A stretch of 61,122 bases of DNA from Verrucomicrobiota bacterium. Its GTDB lineage: Bacteria; Verrucomicrobiota; Verrucomicrobiia; Opitutales; Opitutaceae. The position numbers and the translations under genes are program-made. The notes under the pieces are model-generated. The model worked only from the letters and a program-made list of their open reading frames with translations, was not told the origin of the DNA and ran no database searches. The stretch is taken from contig JAGVUB010000092.1 of the NCBI GenBank assembly GCA_019136515.1, positions 1 through 61,122 on the forward strand, in the 5' to 3' direction. Of the stretch, positions 26,871-37,231 are shown piece after piece. Numbering within the stretch: the stretch's first letter is position 1; every line of letters starts with the position of its first letter.

Positions 26871-27671
26871 TCAGGAACTAGCGCTGGTGTAGCGCCGGAG
26901 TCCGCGGTGAAAGACCGTGACCGCCAAGGCCAGCCAGGCGAGCGCGAGGCCCGCCAGCCAGGCGACGTGCAGCCAGTCGAGCCGGCCGAGCAGCGCGGAC
27001 GCCGGCACGTTGGAGACCACGACCGCGGGCAGCGCGTAAACGAACACGACGGTGGTGACGAGGCTCTTGAAAGCCGAGCGCGGCAGCCGGGAGAACTCGG
27101 CGATGGTGAAGTAACTGCCCTCGATGCCCTCGGTCTTCACGATCCAGAACGTGAGCGAGGCCAGCAGCAGCAGCAGGCTGTAGTGGACGACCAGCCCGAT
27201 CGAGACCAACGCGGCATAAAGGGCCGCACCGCCCACGGTGATCGGCAGTCCGAGGTGACGCAGGGCGTAGACGATCACGCCGATGGCGACGAGCGAGTTG
27301 GCCAGGCCGTCGGGATCGAGCTTGCGGGTGGAGACGAGGAAGAGCGGCTGGCCGGGCTGGGTGAGATAGAAGTCGAACTGGCCGGTGCGGACGTTGCGGC
27401 CGATCTCGAAGAGATTGGTCCAGAAGAACCCCATCAAGAGGCGCTGCATGAGCATCGAGGTGCCCACGAGCAGCAGCATCTCGTATTTGCCCCAGCCGGC
27501 CACCGACTCGGTGTGGTCGTAGATGACCTGGATGAGCAGGAGGTTCACCGCCATCCACGCGAACTCGACGACGGTCCACAGCAGGAAATCGAAGCGGAAC
27601 ATCATCGTGCGCACGATCGAGTAGCGCAGCGAGGCGAGCCAGAGACGGACGTAGTGCATCGAAAATCGCAT
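26871..27671 (-). CDS. ABC-2 type transporter permease subunit
   Basis: The 266-aa integral membrane protein (about six membrane segments) starts MRFSMHYVRLWLASLRYSIV. It resembles COG3694-type ABC-2 permeases, with FFWTNLFEIGRNVRTGQFDFYLTQP as the cytoplasmic coupling region. Its start overlaps the stop of the neighbouring permease (TGATG), so the two are expected to form a heterodimer. The ATPase that normally accompanies such pairs is not in the window. The substrate is unknown. Confidence 0.9.
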   Translation of the reverse strand: MRFSMHYVRLWLASLRYSIVRTMMFRFDFLLWTVVEFAWMAVNLLLIQVIYDHTESVAGWGKYEMLLLVGTSMLMQRLLMGFFWTNLFEIGRNVRTGQFDFYLTQPGQPLFLVSTRKLDPDGLANSLVAIGVIVYALRHLGLPITVGGAALYAALVSIGLVVHYSLLLLLASLTFWIVKTEGIEGSYFTIAEFSRLPRSAFKSLVTTVVFVYALPAVVVSNVPASALLGRLDWLHVAWLAGLALAWLALAVTVFHRGLRRYTSASS

Positions 27672-28483
27672 CAGCCGCCCACGGCGGTGTGTTTGCGCAG
27701 CCCACCCGCCCAGAGCAGGCGGGCGCCGATCATCGCGATCACCACCCAAGCCGCTTGGATCGCGAGGCCGCGCGTGGCCTCCTCCGGCGTGGCGATGCGC
27801 CCGGTGAGGATGGCGGCAGGGAAGTACATCTGGTAGGGGAACGGCAGGTACTGGGCGACGACGAAGACGCCGCGCGGCAGCAGGTCGAGGGGGAACAGCG
27901 AACCGCCGAGGCAGGTCTCGATCGCGTAGGAGAGGATCACGAAGCCCTGGATCTCGAGGAACCAGAACGCCAGCAGGCCGAAGCAGAACGCGATCGTGAA
28001 CTGCAACGCCGCGGCCAGCACCATCGCCGCGAGACCGGCCGACAGCCGCCACGGCTCAAGGGCTGGGAAAGTCAGCTGGTCGCGGAACCAGGGAGAGGCG
28101 GCCAGCAGCGGCACGAACACGAGCAGGCCGGAGACGAGGCGGGCCGAGGCGAACAGGCTCAGGCGGTAGCCGAAATAGTTCACCGGCTTGAGCAGGAACT
28201 GGTTGATCAGGCCGTTGCGGATCTCCTCGCCGATCTGGTAGTCCTCGTTGAACGCGCCGACCATGAACTGCAGCGCCAAGACCACGATGAAGTAGGTGAG
28301 CGTCTGCCGGACGTCGAATCCGCCCATCTGGTCGACGCCGCTGAAGGCCGCGCCCCAGAGGATGAAGATCAGGCAGAGGTGGACGAGGGAGAACGAGCCG
28401 CGGATGAAAAAGTTCCAGCGGTACACGAGCGCGCTCTGGAGCCCGACGGCGAAAACGTGGCCGTATTTGCGGAACAGGCTCAT
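27671..28483 (-). CDS. ABC-2 type transporter permease subunit
   Basis: The 270-aa membrane protein begins MSLFRKYGHVFAVGLQSALVYRWNFFIRG, characteristic of COG4587-like ABC-2 permeases. It has about six hydrophobic segments and a coupling segment EDYQIGEEIRNGLINQFLLKPVNYFGYRL. It pairs with the following permease. The gene begins 22 bp after parA on the same strand, where an ATP-binding subunit would be expected. Confidence 0.9.
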   Translation of the reverse strand: MSLFRKYGHVFAVGLQSALVYRWNFFIRGSFSLVHLCLIFILWGAAFSGVDQMGGFDVRQTLTYFIVVLALQFMVGAFNEDYQIGEEIRNGLINQFLLKPVNYFGYRLSLFASARLVSGLLVFVPLLAASPWFRDQLTFPALEPWRLSAGLAAMVLAAALQFTIAFCFGLLAFWFLEIQGFVILSYAIETCLGGSLFPLDLLPRGVFVVAQYLPFPYQMYFPAAILTGRIATPEEATRGLAIQAAWVVIAMIGARLLWAGGLRKHTAVGG

Positions 28484-28505
28484 CGACCAGAGGACGGCGG
28501 CGCGT

Positions 28506-29285
28506 TCACTTCAGCCCGAAACGCGCGATGACCTCCTTCGCGAGGTTCTTGTAGGCTGTGGCACCCGGGCTGGTGGGGTCGTAGGCGAAGATGGTTTTGC
28601 CAAAGCTGGGGGCCTCGCTCAGGCGCACGGTGCGCGGGATCACGCTCTCGAAGATCTTGTCGGGCAGGTGGCGGCGCACCTCGTCGACGACCTGCCGGGC
28701 GAGCTTGGTGCGGATGTCGTACATCGTCATGGCGACGCCGCCGACCTCGAGCCTGGGGTTCACGCCGGCGTCCTTGAGCCGCTGGACGACCTTGAGGATC
28801 TGGCCGAGCCCCTCGAGTGCGAGGTACTCGCACTGCAGCGCGATCAAGAGGTAGTCGGCGGCGGCGAGGCTGTTCATCGAAAGCATCCCGAGCGCGGGTG
28901 GGCAGTCGATGATGATGGCGCGGAAGCGCTCGGAGTCGTGCAGCGGCTGGAGGCACAGGCGCAGGCGCTGCAGGTAGTTCTCCGTCTGGGCCAGCTCCAT
29001 CTCTGCGGCGGCGAGGTCCTCCTCGGAGGGCAGCAGCCAGAGGTGGGGCAGGGAAGTCTCGACGATCATGTCGGCCACCGAGCCTTCGCCATGGAGGGGC
29101 CGATAGACGCTGCGGCCCTCGGCGCGCTCCACGCCCAGCCCGCTGGTGGCGTTGCCCTGCGGATCGAGGTCGATGAGCAGGGTCGGGATCTTCTGCGCGG
29201 CGAGGGCCGCCGCGAGATTGATGGCCGTGGTGGTCTTGCCGACACCGCCTTTCTGGTTGGCGATGGTGAAGGTCGTCGCAGGCAT
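28506..29285 (-). CDS. parA: ParA/Soj family ATPase
   Basis: The 259-aa protein has the deviant Walker A motif NQKGGVGKTTTAINLAAAL at residues 10-28, LLIDLDPQGNATSGLG (Walker A') and IIIDCPPALGMLSMNSL. These are typical of chromosomal ParA/Soj, which positions ParB-parS complexes on the nucleoid. The usual partner parB is not adjacent; the next genes downstream are two ABC-2 permeases. It may therefore be the chromosomal ParA with parB elsewhere, or an orphan ParA-like positioning ATPase. The ATG at 29285 (MPATTFTIANQKGG) is the only sensible start. Confidence 0.9.
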   Translation of the reverse strand: MPATTFTIANQKGGVGKTTTAINLAAALAAQKIPTLLIDLDPQGNATSGLGVERAEGRSVYRPLHGEGSVADMIVETSLPHLWLLPSEEDLAAAEMELAQTENYLQRLRLCLQPLHDSERFRAIIIDCPPALGMLSMNSLAAADYLLIALQCEYLALEGLGQILKVVQRLKDAGVNPRLEVGGVAMTMYDIRTKLARQVVDEVRRHLPDKIFESVIPRTVRLSEAPSFGKTIFAYDPTSPGATAYKNLAKEVIARFGLK

Positions 29286-29373
29286 GGACGGCGATGCTGC
29301 CGGCCCGCCGCGGCGAGTCTAGTCCGCAGTTGGCGCAAATCGTCGCGGCGCAGCCGGGCGCCGACACCGAGCC

Positions 29374-29631
29374 TCAGACGGGGCGGCGTACCTTGGTCGG
29401 ATTCAACTGCGTGTACGTCGGACCGGTATCCTCGTCCTTTCTGGACGGGAGATAGACGGTGTAGTCGATCGGCTCCTCCTCCCATGGCTGGCGGGAGAGG
29501 TTGGGCCGGCTCGGCAGCCGCGGAATCGGATTAACCTTCTGGGGACTCGGCGTCGCGTCGGCTCCGAGCGGCGCAACGGTGGCCATCGGAAGATAGCTCG
29601 CCGGGCTTTGGACTGGAGTGGACGTGGTCAT
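29374..29631 (-). CDS. Small proline-rich protein of unknown function
   Basis: An 85-residue open frame lies 88 bp upstream of parA on the same strand. The product is polar, rich in Pro, Thr and Arg, has no membrane segment, and ends [14 protein letters not shown] do not recognise a family. Its codon usage is only moderately GC-biased in third positions, so coding status is plausible but unproven. It is divergent from purH across 188 bp. Confidence 0.5.
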   Translation of the reverse strand: MTTSTPVQSPASYLPMATVAPLGADATPSPQKVNPIPRLPSRPNLSRQPWEEEPIDYTVYLPSRKDEDTGPTYTQLNPTKVRRPV

Positions 29632-29819
29632 CGCTTTTCGGAAAGGGGATCGTACCGCCGGCGCGGGAGTTTAGCCGTCCGACGCCAAATGAGGAGACGG
29701 CCCCAACCCCGATGGGGGCTTCCGCCACCGTGCGAATGGGGACCATCGCCGGGAGTGTCCCGTCGATGGCCCGCCTTTGGGATTGCCGTCGTTTTTCCCG
29801 CCCCGGAGAACTGCGGCAT

Positions 29820-31261
29820 ATGGAAAAGCTCGCGCTCATCTCCGTCAGCGACAAACGCGGCCTGGTCGACTTCGCCACGGCCCTCGTGCAGCAGCACGGC
29901 TACCGCATTCTCTCGACCGGCGGCACCGCCAAGCTCCTGCAGCAGGCCGGTCTTCCGGTCACCGAGGTGGGCGCGCACACCGGCTTCCCGGAGATCATGG
30001 AGGGCCGCGTGAAGACGCTGCATCCGCGTTCGAGGCCACCGTCGCGAAGCCCGACGTCTCCTTCGAGGACGCCATCGAGAACATCGACATCGGCGGCCCC
30101 TCCATGCTGCGCAGCGCCGCGAAGAACCACGAGTCCGTCGCGGTCGTCTGCGATCCCGACGACTACTCGGCCGTCATCGCCACGCTCGGCGACGAGAAGA
30201 AGATGCACGCCTTGCGCCGGAAGCTCGCGCTGAAGGTCTTCGAGCGCACCTCCTCCTACGACCGCGCCATCGCCGCCTACCTCGCCAAGCAGGTCGAGGA
30301 GCCGGATGTCGACGCGATCGCCGGCTTCCCCGCGCGCTACGAGCTCAGCCTGCCGAAGGCCTCCGGCCTGCGCTACGGCGAGAACCCGCACCAGAAGGCG
30401 GCGCTTTACGGACGGTTCTACGACCACTTCGAGCAACTGCAGGGCAAGGAACTCTCGTATAACAACATTTTGGACATCACGTCCGCCACCTACCTGATCG
30501 GCGAGTTCCAGCGCCCGACAGTGGCGATCCTCAAGCACACCAACCCCTGCGGCGTCGGCAGCGCCGACTCGCTGCTCGAGGCTTGGCACAAGGCCTACGC
30601 CACCGACAAGCAGGCGCCGTTCGGCGGCATCATCGTCGTCAACCAAACCTTGGGCGCCGACCTCGCCGAGCAGATCAAGGAGATCTTCACCGAGGTCATC
30701 ATCGCCCCGGCGTTCACCGACGAGGCGCGCGCGATCTTCGCCAAGAAGAAGAATCTCCGCCTCATGATCGCCAAGCAGGCGCCCGGCGCCGAGAACCTCC
30801 TGGAGGTTCGCTCGGTCGTCGGCGGCGTGCTCGTGCAGGATCGCGACACGACGCTGGGCGACGTGAAGGCCTTCAAGGTCGTCACCAAGCGCCAGCCCAC
30901 CGAGGAGGAGTGGGCCGGCCTGCTCTTCGGCTGGAAGGTCGGCAAGCACGTGAAGTCGAACTCCATCATCTACGCGAAGGGCGAGCAGACCCTCGGCGTC
31001 GGCGCCGGCCAGATGGCGCGCGTCGACAGCTCGCGCATCGCGGTGTGGAAGGCCGGCGAGGCCGGCCTGAGCCTGAAGGGTAGCATCGTCGCCTCGGAGG
31101 CGCTGTTCCCGTTCGCCGACGGCCTCATCGCCGCGGCCGACGCCGGTGCCACGGCCGCGATCCAGCCCGGCGGCTCGGTGCGCGACGAGGAGGTCATCAA
31201 GGCCGCCGACGAGCGCGGCATGGCGATGGTCTTCACCGGTATTCGCCACTTCAAGCACTGA
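29820..31261 (+). pseudogene. purH: Bifunctional IMP cyclohydrolase/AICAR transformylase purH, deletion with frameshift
   Basis: PurH carries out the last two steps of purine synthesis. From the ATG at 29820 the first ~70 codons read a normal cyclohydrolase start ([19 protein letters not shown] to [12 protein letters not shown]). At about 30028 the reading jumps to a second frame that continues correctly from [20 protein letters not shown] to the C-terminus RHFKH. About 34-38 family residues are missing in between, including the KVHGGIL motif of the cyclohydrolase active site. The transformylase domain ([32 protein letters not shown]) is intact in the second frame. A good terminator follows. 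As written, no functional fusion can be made; an assembly deletion is a serious alternative. Confidence 0.85.
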
Positions 31262-31292
31262 GCGCCCCCCTGTCGCCAGGCTTTCGAGACTC

Positions 31293-31316
31293 GGCCGCCC
31301 TCGGGGGCGGCCTTTT
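31293..31316 (+). terminator. Intrinsic terminator of purH
   Basis: GGCCGCCC (31293-31300) and GGGCGGCC (31305-31312) form an 8-bp stem with a 4-nt loop, followed by TTTT, 31 bp after the purH stop. Confidence 0.9.
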
Positions 31317-31402
31317 CTGTGTTTAGGGTTTCGCACCGATGGCCCGTGCCCGCGCACGAGGGCGATGCAGCGCCGGAAACGGCTTCGCGCGCCGCGGCGG
31401 GG

Positions 31403-34400
31403 TCAGCCGCCGGTCTGGCCGAAGTAGTAGGCGACGCCGGCGTTATAGCCGTCGACGAAGCTGCGGAAGTTCGACTCGCCGTCGTCGTTGAACTTCACGC
31501 CCTCGCGGGTGATCACCACGCCTTCGCCGAGCTGGATCTTCGGGTCCTCGGAGATGTTGTTGAAGCGTTTCGCCAGCTCCTGCGCGAAGGCCTCGGCCTG
31601 CTGCATCACCGCCGCGTAGTCGAGCCCCTCGAGCGTGAACGAGCAGACCGACCACACCGAGGCGTCGACGCCGACCATGAAGCCAAGCGAGTATGAGGCG
31701 GCGTCGGGCACGTATTCGTTGATCGCCGTCTCGACCATGCTGCCGTGCTCGCCGCTCGAGAGCACCGAGCGCACAGCGTACGTGCGCGGGTCGATCTCCA
31801 GCCAGCCCCAGACTGGTCGGCCCGCGAGATCGACGGGCTTCTTGGCGAAGAGCAGGTATTCGCGTCCTTCGACGAGGCGGCGGCGCAATTCGGCGGGCAT
31901 CGCGGGCTGCGCCTCGAAGGCCTCGGCGAGTGCGGCGCGGCGCTCGGGGGCGATCAGCAGAAAATCCTGCGGTTTGCGCCAGAGATCGGTGACCGAGCGA
32001 GCGCCGAGCGGGCCGCCTTCGAGGGCGGTGTCGGCCAGCCCCTGCAGCGCGCGGAACGCCTTCGCGGCGCGCTCCGGCCCGAGGGGCGCCGGTTCGCTGG
32101 CGGCGAGGTCGAAGGACTGACGCATCGTGCCGTCGGCTCCGCTGGCGACGGTGAATACAAGCGCGCGCAGGGAGTCGGCGCGGGAGAGCCGCAGGCCAAG
32201 CGCGGCGGCTTTGCGGCGTTCCCAGTCCGTCTGCCCGGCAAGGAAGGTTGCGATACGCTGGCGCCCGAGCCAGCGCACGATCGAGCGGTGGTTGGGCGGC
32301 TCGGCGGTGCGGGCTGCGGCCCAGGTGCGGGCCAACGCGGCCGCAGCGTCGCGGGGCAGGTCGGGCGCGCCGAGGGCCAGGCAGTGGTAGGTGCCGTCGA
32401 GTTCGGCACCGGCAAGGTCGCGGTGGAAGACGACATTGGGCAGTCCGGGGCCGTGGAACGTGATCGCCTCCGCCACCGGCTGCCACTCCCGCAGGTCGAT
32501 GTCGCTGCGCACGGTGCGGCGCTCGTCGGCGATCTCGAGCTGTGCGGCCAACTTGCCGCGTTCCTCGAAGAAGAACAGGTCGAGCGGGTCGCGGGAGAGC
32601 GTGCCGAGCGGCAGGTGGTCGTCCCAGAGCGTGAAGCTGGTGTTCTCGTCGGACTCGCCGCCGCCGAGCGCGGCGGAGAAGTCGGCCATATGGCTGGCGG
32701 CGGTCTTGCCGGAGGGCCGACACGTAACCGAGACTGTGATGCGCACGCGGGCCGGGTCCGGCGCCGCCGGCTCGGGCTCGCGGGCGAGACAGCCGGCGAG
32801 CTCCTCGGCGCAGCGGGCGAACGGGAACGCCCAGGTGGTGTCGCCCGCGCGGAGCAACGGCACGGCGTCCGGCGCCGGGGCATGCGGGCAGAGCTTCGCG
32901 AAGTCCGCGCGGCCCTTGTCGGTGAGTTCGGCGGACAGCGTCTCGACCTTCGCGCCGTGTTCCTGGAACCAGCGGCGCGCGAGGTGGGCGAGTTCGGCCG
33001 GGGTGCCGTGGCCCTGGGTGAGCACGGCCTCGGCGCCGAGCTGGGCGGCCCACGGGTCGGCGCGGACCGGGGCGGGGTCGCGGTCGAGGGCGGCGAGGGT
33101 GCGCCAGAGTGTGGCCTCGTCGGCGGCGAGCAGCGTGGCGAGCGCGGCCTCGCCGGCGGCGGTCAGGCGCGGCGGGGCGAGCGGGGCGGGCAGGAGGTGG
33201 CCCCGCTCGTCGGCGACGGGCGAGGGCGGCTGCGCCTCGCGGCGGAGCCGGTCGAAATGGCCGGAGACTTCGAGGGCGCCCACGCGCTCGGCGATCTCGG
33301 CGTCGACCCCGCTGGTGTTGAGCTGCGGATACTCGGGGCGTTTCACGAGCAGCCAGTGCTGCTCCGGCGGCAGCGGCGCGGCGGGGGCGGCGAAGCGCGC
33401 CTGTTCGCGGCCGTGGAAGGCGAGCACCCACTCGCCCTCGGTGGGCGGGTTGAAGAGCAGAATGAAGCGGCGGGTGGCGCCATCGGGGATCACGGCGTCG
33501 GGCCCGAGGCCGAAGAGACGGGCGGCGGTGTCGTCGAGCACGCCCTGCGGACGGAAGTTGATCAGTTCGTCGCCGGCGAAGCCGCCGAGTCCTTTGCTCT
33601 GTTCGGCGCCTTCGTATTGCACGGGCTTGAGCCGGGCGGGGCCGTAGATCGGGTCCTCGAAGGGGCCGCCGGGCACGGCCACGCGGCTGAGGTGGAACAG
33701 CTCGGCGATCGAGGTCGAGAAGCCATCCGGGGCGTCGGCGATGGTGAGGTCGGCCACCAGCAGCGGCCGGTCCGCGTATTCGGACTCCGCGGCGGTGGCG
33801 AAGCGGTTGACGCGGATCGCCACGCCGTCGGTCGGGTCGAAGGGGGCGTCGACGCGGGTGACCGGGAGCGGCGGGCCGAATGGGAGCACGAGGTCGTCGC
33901 CCTTGAGCTCGACGGCGAGCGCGGCGGGCGCGGCGGCGAGGGCGGCGGGGAGGCAGTAGACTTGCTGGAAACGGTTGTGCGAACCGGGCGCGAGCGAGGC
34001 CGGACGGTAGAGTCCGCCGGGGAGCAGATCGGTGAGCGGGGCGAGCGGCGTGGCCAGCGGACCCTCCGCGGTGCCGAGCAGGAGCTCGAAGCGCGCGGCC
34101 GGATCGAGGGCGAGCAGCGCCTGCACCTGCGATTCGAAACCGAGCTGCACGGTGCGGAAAAGATGCCGCTCGCCCGGGGCGACGCCGCCCAGCGGCGCCG
34201 CGGAATCGGCGGAGCCGAGCAGGTGGAGCGCGAAGGTCTCGGAGAGTTTCCCGGTGGCGACGGTCGGCAGGGTGGTCAGCGGTTTCGGCCGCGGCGCGAG
34301 CGGGCCGACGAGCGCGAGGTCGCAGTGCTTGTATGCGGTGTCGTAGAGATGCAGCGACGCCTGGCGGAGGTTCTCGCCCTCGACGAGGAAGACCAGCCGG

Positions 34401-37069
34401 CCGGTGCGCGGCTTACCGGGGTTGACGAGGAGCACGGAGACGAGCGAGGGCGGATGCTCGGTGCCGTCGTTCCAGCGCAGGAAGAGGTGGTGCGCCACGT
34501 CGGGGATCAGGTACGGCGGCACGGCGGTGACGGTGCGGCCCTTGAGCTTTCCGGTGGCGACCCAGTTGGCCGGGTGCGCGGCGCCCTTGTCGGGGATGAC
34601 GACCTGCTGCGAGGGAAGGATGTCGGTGAAGGTGAGGTGGAGCTCGACGAACCGATGGCCGACCGGCGCCTCGATGCCGTGAATGCGCGAATACAGGCGG
34701 ACCTCCGCGACGGCGATCTCGACGGCGTCGTTGCGCGCGGCGGCCTCGAGCTTCATCCGGTTGTGCTCGAGCGCGGCGGGCGCGCCGGGAGCGGAGGCGG
34801 TGCCGTTGGCGGATGCACCGGTCTCGTCGACGGCCTCCGCCGGAGCGGGCAGGACGGCGTATTCGCCGGTCGGCTGCGCGTGCAAGGTGGCGGTGAGGCA
34901 GCCGACGCCGATGGTCTCGGTGACGGGCGGCAGGGGCAGGGGGAAGAGGCCGTTGCCGCCATAGAGGTGGGGCTCACCGCGCGAGTCGGGCTTCTCGATG
35001 AGCACCTCGACGGCGAGCTCCCTGGCGGCAGACTCCGGCTGGCCGAGGCGTTGCTCGAGCGAGGCGAGGGCACGGGAGAGCGACTCGGGGCCTGGGCTGA
35101 CCACGTATTCGCCGCCCGAGAGCGCGGCGGCGTGGACGAAGGGTTCCTTGTTTTCGTCGTCGACCATGCCGACCCAGAGCGAGCGTACGTCGAGCTGCTT
35201 GAAGCCGGCCAGCAACCGCTCGAAGAGCTCGCGGTCGTCATCGTCGACGGCGAGGGCGGCGTCGGTGATGAAAAGCAGGTAGCGGTTGCGGGAGGGGATC
35301 GCGGCGAGGGAGTCGTGGGCGACCTGGGTGGCCTCAAGCGTGGCGGTGAAACCATCGGCGACGATGGGGGCGAGCGCGCGCAGTAGGCGGTCGGGATCGG
35401 CGGTGGGGACCTGCACGACATCGACATTGCCGGAGAAGGTGACGAACTGCACGACGCTGCCGCGCGGCAGGCGCCCGAAGAACGTCCGCAGCAGGTCCTT
35501 GGCGGGCTCGATGCGGTGGCCGCAGGTCGGGTCGGACGGGTCCATGTCCATGGAGCCGCTGACGTCGAGCACGACGGTGATGACCGGGGTGGTGCTCGGC
35601 GCGACCTTGGCGGGGCGGCGGTAGGTGATGCGGTAGTCGCGGTCGACCAGCCCCCGGATACGGTCGAAGACGCTCTCGACGCTTTCGGCCTGGGCGCGGA
35701 AGTAGGCGCCGCCGGAGTCGGCGGCGAGGCGCTGGAGCGTCTTCTCGTCGGGCTTCTCGCCGTAGGCGATGGTGAAGAGCGGCGTGGTTGCGTTCTTCAC
35801 GGCGGCGAAGACCTGCGCCTCGGTGGCGCGGCTGCCGTAGCCGGGGTCGTCGACGCGTCCGTCGAAGCCGTCGGTGAAGACGACGAGCGCGCTGCGACAG
35901 TGGCCCGCGCACTTGGCCAGGCCGCGCAGAATGGAGTCGTAGAGTTTGGTGCTGCCGTCGGCCTTGATCTCGCGGATGGCGGCGAGCAGCGCGGCGCGGT
36001 CGGCGGCGGGCAGGTCGCGGATCTTGGTGTCGAAGTCGATGAACTCGACCGTGCTCTCGGGTGGCAGGTTCTCGACGAAACGCAGGGCGGCGGCCTGCGC
36101 CTGCGGGAAGATCTTCCGCATCGAGAGCGACGAGTCGAACGCGACCACGACGTGGAGTTTTGCCGGTACCGCATCGACGGAGACAACTTCGCCGGGGAAG
36201 CCTCCCTCGACCAGGCGCACCGCTGCGGGCGCGGGCGCCGCGGGAAACATCGGCGCGGCGATGAGCACGCGGCCGAGCGGGCCGTCGGCCGAGGCCTCGC
36301 GCAGTTGGAGTTCGTTGAGACCGCGCACCTGCTCGCCCTCGAGTGCCCGCATCTGCGGCCAGGTGACGATCGTCTCGCCCCCGCTGGAGACGGGGATGAG
36401 CGCGGATTGGAGCGAGTTGGCGGCCGCCTTGGCGTCGGCGGCGGGGGTGCTATGGAGCGTCCAGAGGCCGGCGGGCAGGCGGAAGACGGCGTCGCCCTGC
36501 GGCGTCAGGTCGGGCGCGGCCTCGGTGTCGTTGAAGAGCGGATGGCGCAGATCGGTCTCGGGCTCGGGGCGGGCCGTGAGCGCGGTCTGGCCGACGTTGC
36601 GCACGACGAGCGTGCCCACCGGTTCGGCCCAGCGGATCGCCGGCGCGGCGCCCTGGTCCTCGACGGCGACGGTGAACGTGCGCGCCGCGTCGCCGTCGAG
36701 GGTGAGCTTGAGGCGCCAGGTGGTCGGGAACTGGGGCAGCAGGTCGAGGAGTTGCGAGAGCGCGCGTTTGCCGCGGTACTCCCACTGCAACGAGCTGCCG
36801 ATCTGGTATTCGCCGAACTCGGATTGCGCTTCGGCGACGAGCACGAACTCGGCGGCGGGATCGGCGGAGGCGAACCGCAGGCCGAAGAGGCGGCTGGCGT
36901 CGTGGGCAAAGGTGAGCTCCAGCTCGGGCGCCTCGGGGGTGAGCGTGAACTCGAGCGGCCGGCCGCGTTCGATCGCGGCTGGGGCGGCGGGCTCGCCCCG
37001 GACGGGGAGGGCGGAGGCGAGCACGGACATAAGAACGAGTGCCGCAGAGAGGAACCGGGGAAAGCGCAT
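31403..37069 (-). CDS. Giant secreted double-VWA protein, downstream paralogue
   Basis: The 1,888-aa product starts with a Sec signal peptide ([20 protein letters not shown]). A conserved N-terminal region (~30-300, with RNVGQ and [10 protein letters not shown]) precedes two von Willebrand A domains in tandem. VWA1 (~304-475) has MIDAS residues DSSLS at 312 and FTDGFD near 400. VWA2 (~494-665) has DVSGS at 502 and ITDAAL near 603. VWA1 resembles the VWFA-related domain common in Acidobacteria. The remaining ~1,200 residues are not recognisable, but they contain [10 protein letters not shown], a [13 protein letters not shown] block and [13 protein letters not shown], all shared with the neighbouring paralogue. 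No C-terminal anchor or membrane segment is seen. It lies 162 bp downstream of its paralogue and is probably co-transcribed with it. A periplasmic or extracellular binding/scaffold role is inferred. Confidence 0.88.
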   Translation of the reverse strand: MRFPRFLSAALVLMSVLASALPVRGEPAAPAAIERGRPLEFTLTPEAPELELTFAHDASRLFGLRFASADPAAEFVLVAEAQSEFGEYQIGSSLQWEYRGKRALSQLLDLLPQFPTTWRLKLTLDGDAARTFTVAVEDQGAAPAIRWAEPVGTLVVRNVGQTALTARPEPETDLRHPLFNDTEAAPDLTPQGDAVFRLPAGLWTLHSTPAADAKAAANSLQSALIPVSSGGETIVTWPQMRALEGEQVRGLNELQLREASADGPLGRVLIAAPMFPAAPAPAAVRLVEGGFPGEVVSVDAVPAKLHVVVAFDSSLSMRKIFPQAQAAALRFVENLPPESTVEFIDFDTKIRDLPAADRAALLAAIREIKADGSTKLYDSILRGLAKCAGHCRSALVVFTDGFDGRVDDPGYGSRATEAQVFAAVKNATTPLFTIAYGEKPDEKTLQRLAADSGGAYFRAQAESVESVFDRIRGLVDRDYRITYRRPAKVAPSTTPVITVVLDVSGSMDMDPSDPTCGHRIEPAKDLLRTFFGRLPRGSVVQFVTFSGNVDVVQVPTADPDRLLRALAPIVADGFTATLEATQVAHDSLAAIPSRNRYLLFITDAALAVDDDDRELFERLLAGFKQLDVRSLWVGMVDDENKEPFVHAAALSGGEYVVSPGPESLSRALASLEQRLGQPESAARELAVEVLIEKPDSRGEPHLYGGNGLFPLPLPPVTETIGVGCLTATLHAQPTGEYAVLPAPAEAVDETGASANGTASAPGAPAALEHNRMKLEAAARNDAVEIAVAEVRLYSRIHGIEAPVGHRFVELHLTFTDILPSQQVVIPDKGAAHPANWVATGKLKGRTVTAVPPYLIPDVAHHLFLRWNDGTEHPPSLVSVLLVNPGKPRTGRLVFLVEGENLRQASLHLYDTAYKHCDLALVGPLAPRPKPLTTLPTVATGKLSETFALHLLGSADSAAPLGGVAPGERHLFRTVQLGFESQVQALLALDPAARFELLLGTAEGPLATPLAPLTDLLPGGLYRPASLAPGSHNRFQQVYCLPAALAAAPAALAVELKGDDLVLPFGPPLPVTRVDAPFDPTDGVAIRVNRFATAAESEYADRPLLVADLTIADAPDGFSTSIAELFHLSRVAVPGGPFEDPIYGPARLKPVQYEGAEQSKGLGGFAGDELINFRPQGVLDDTAARLFGLGPDAVIPDGATRRFILLFNPPTEGEWVLAFHGREQARFAAPAAPLPPEQHWLLVKRPEYPQLNTSGVDAEIAERVGALEVSGHFDRLRREAQPPSPVADERGHLLPAPLAPPRLTAAGEAALATLLAADEATLWRTLAALDRDPAPVRADPWAAQLGAEAVLTQGHGTPAELAHLARRWFQEHGAKVETLSAELTDKGRADFAKLCPHAPAPDAVPLLRAGDTTWAFPFARCAEELAGCLAREPEPAAPDPARVRITVSVTCRPSGKTAASHMADFSAALGGGESDENTSFTLWDDHLPLGTLSRDPLDLFFFEERGKLAAQLEIADERRTVRSDIDLREWQPVAEAITFHGPGLPNVVFHRDLAGAELDGTYHCLALGAPDLPRDAAAALARTWAAARTAEPPNHRSIVRWLGRQRIATFLAGQTDWERRKAAALGLRLSRADSLRALVFTVASGADGTMRQSFDLAASEPAPLGPERAAKAFRALQGLADTALEGGPLGARSVTDLWRKPQDFLLIAPERRAALAEAFEAQPAMPAELRRRLVEGREYLLFAKKPVDLAGRPVWGWLEIDPRTYAVRSVLSSGEHGSMVETAINEYVPDAASYSLGFMVGVDASVWSVCSFTLEGLDYAAVMQQAEAFAQELAKRFNNISEDPKIQLGEGVVITREGVKFNDDGESNFRSFVDGYNAGVAYYFGQTGG

Positions 37070-37231
37070 GGGCGGTCGGGGTTGTGAGACGGGCGATGCG
37101 CAGGTGGGGGCTGCGGGTAGCAGTGTGTCCAGTCGGTCGGCGGAGCCAAACGAATACCCGGAGGAAACCGCGGAGAGCACGCCGCCGCGGCGGCGCGGGC
37201 GGGCGGAGTCGGAGCCCGCACGGTCCTCGCT

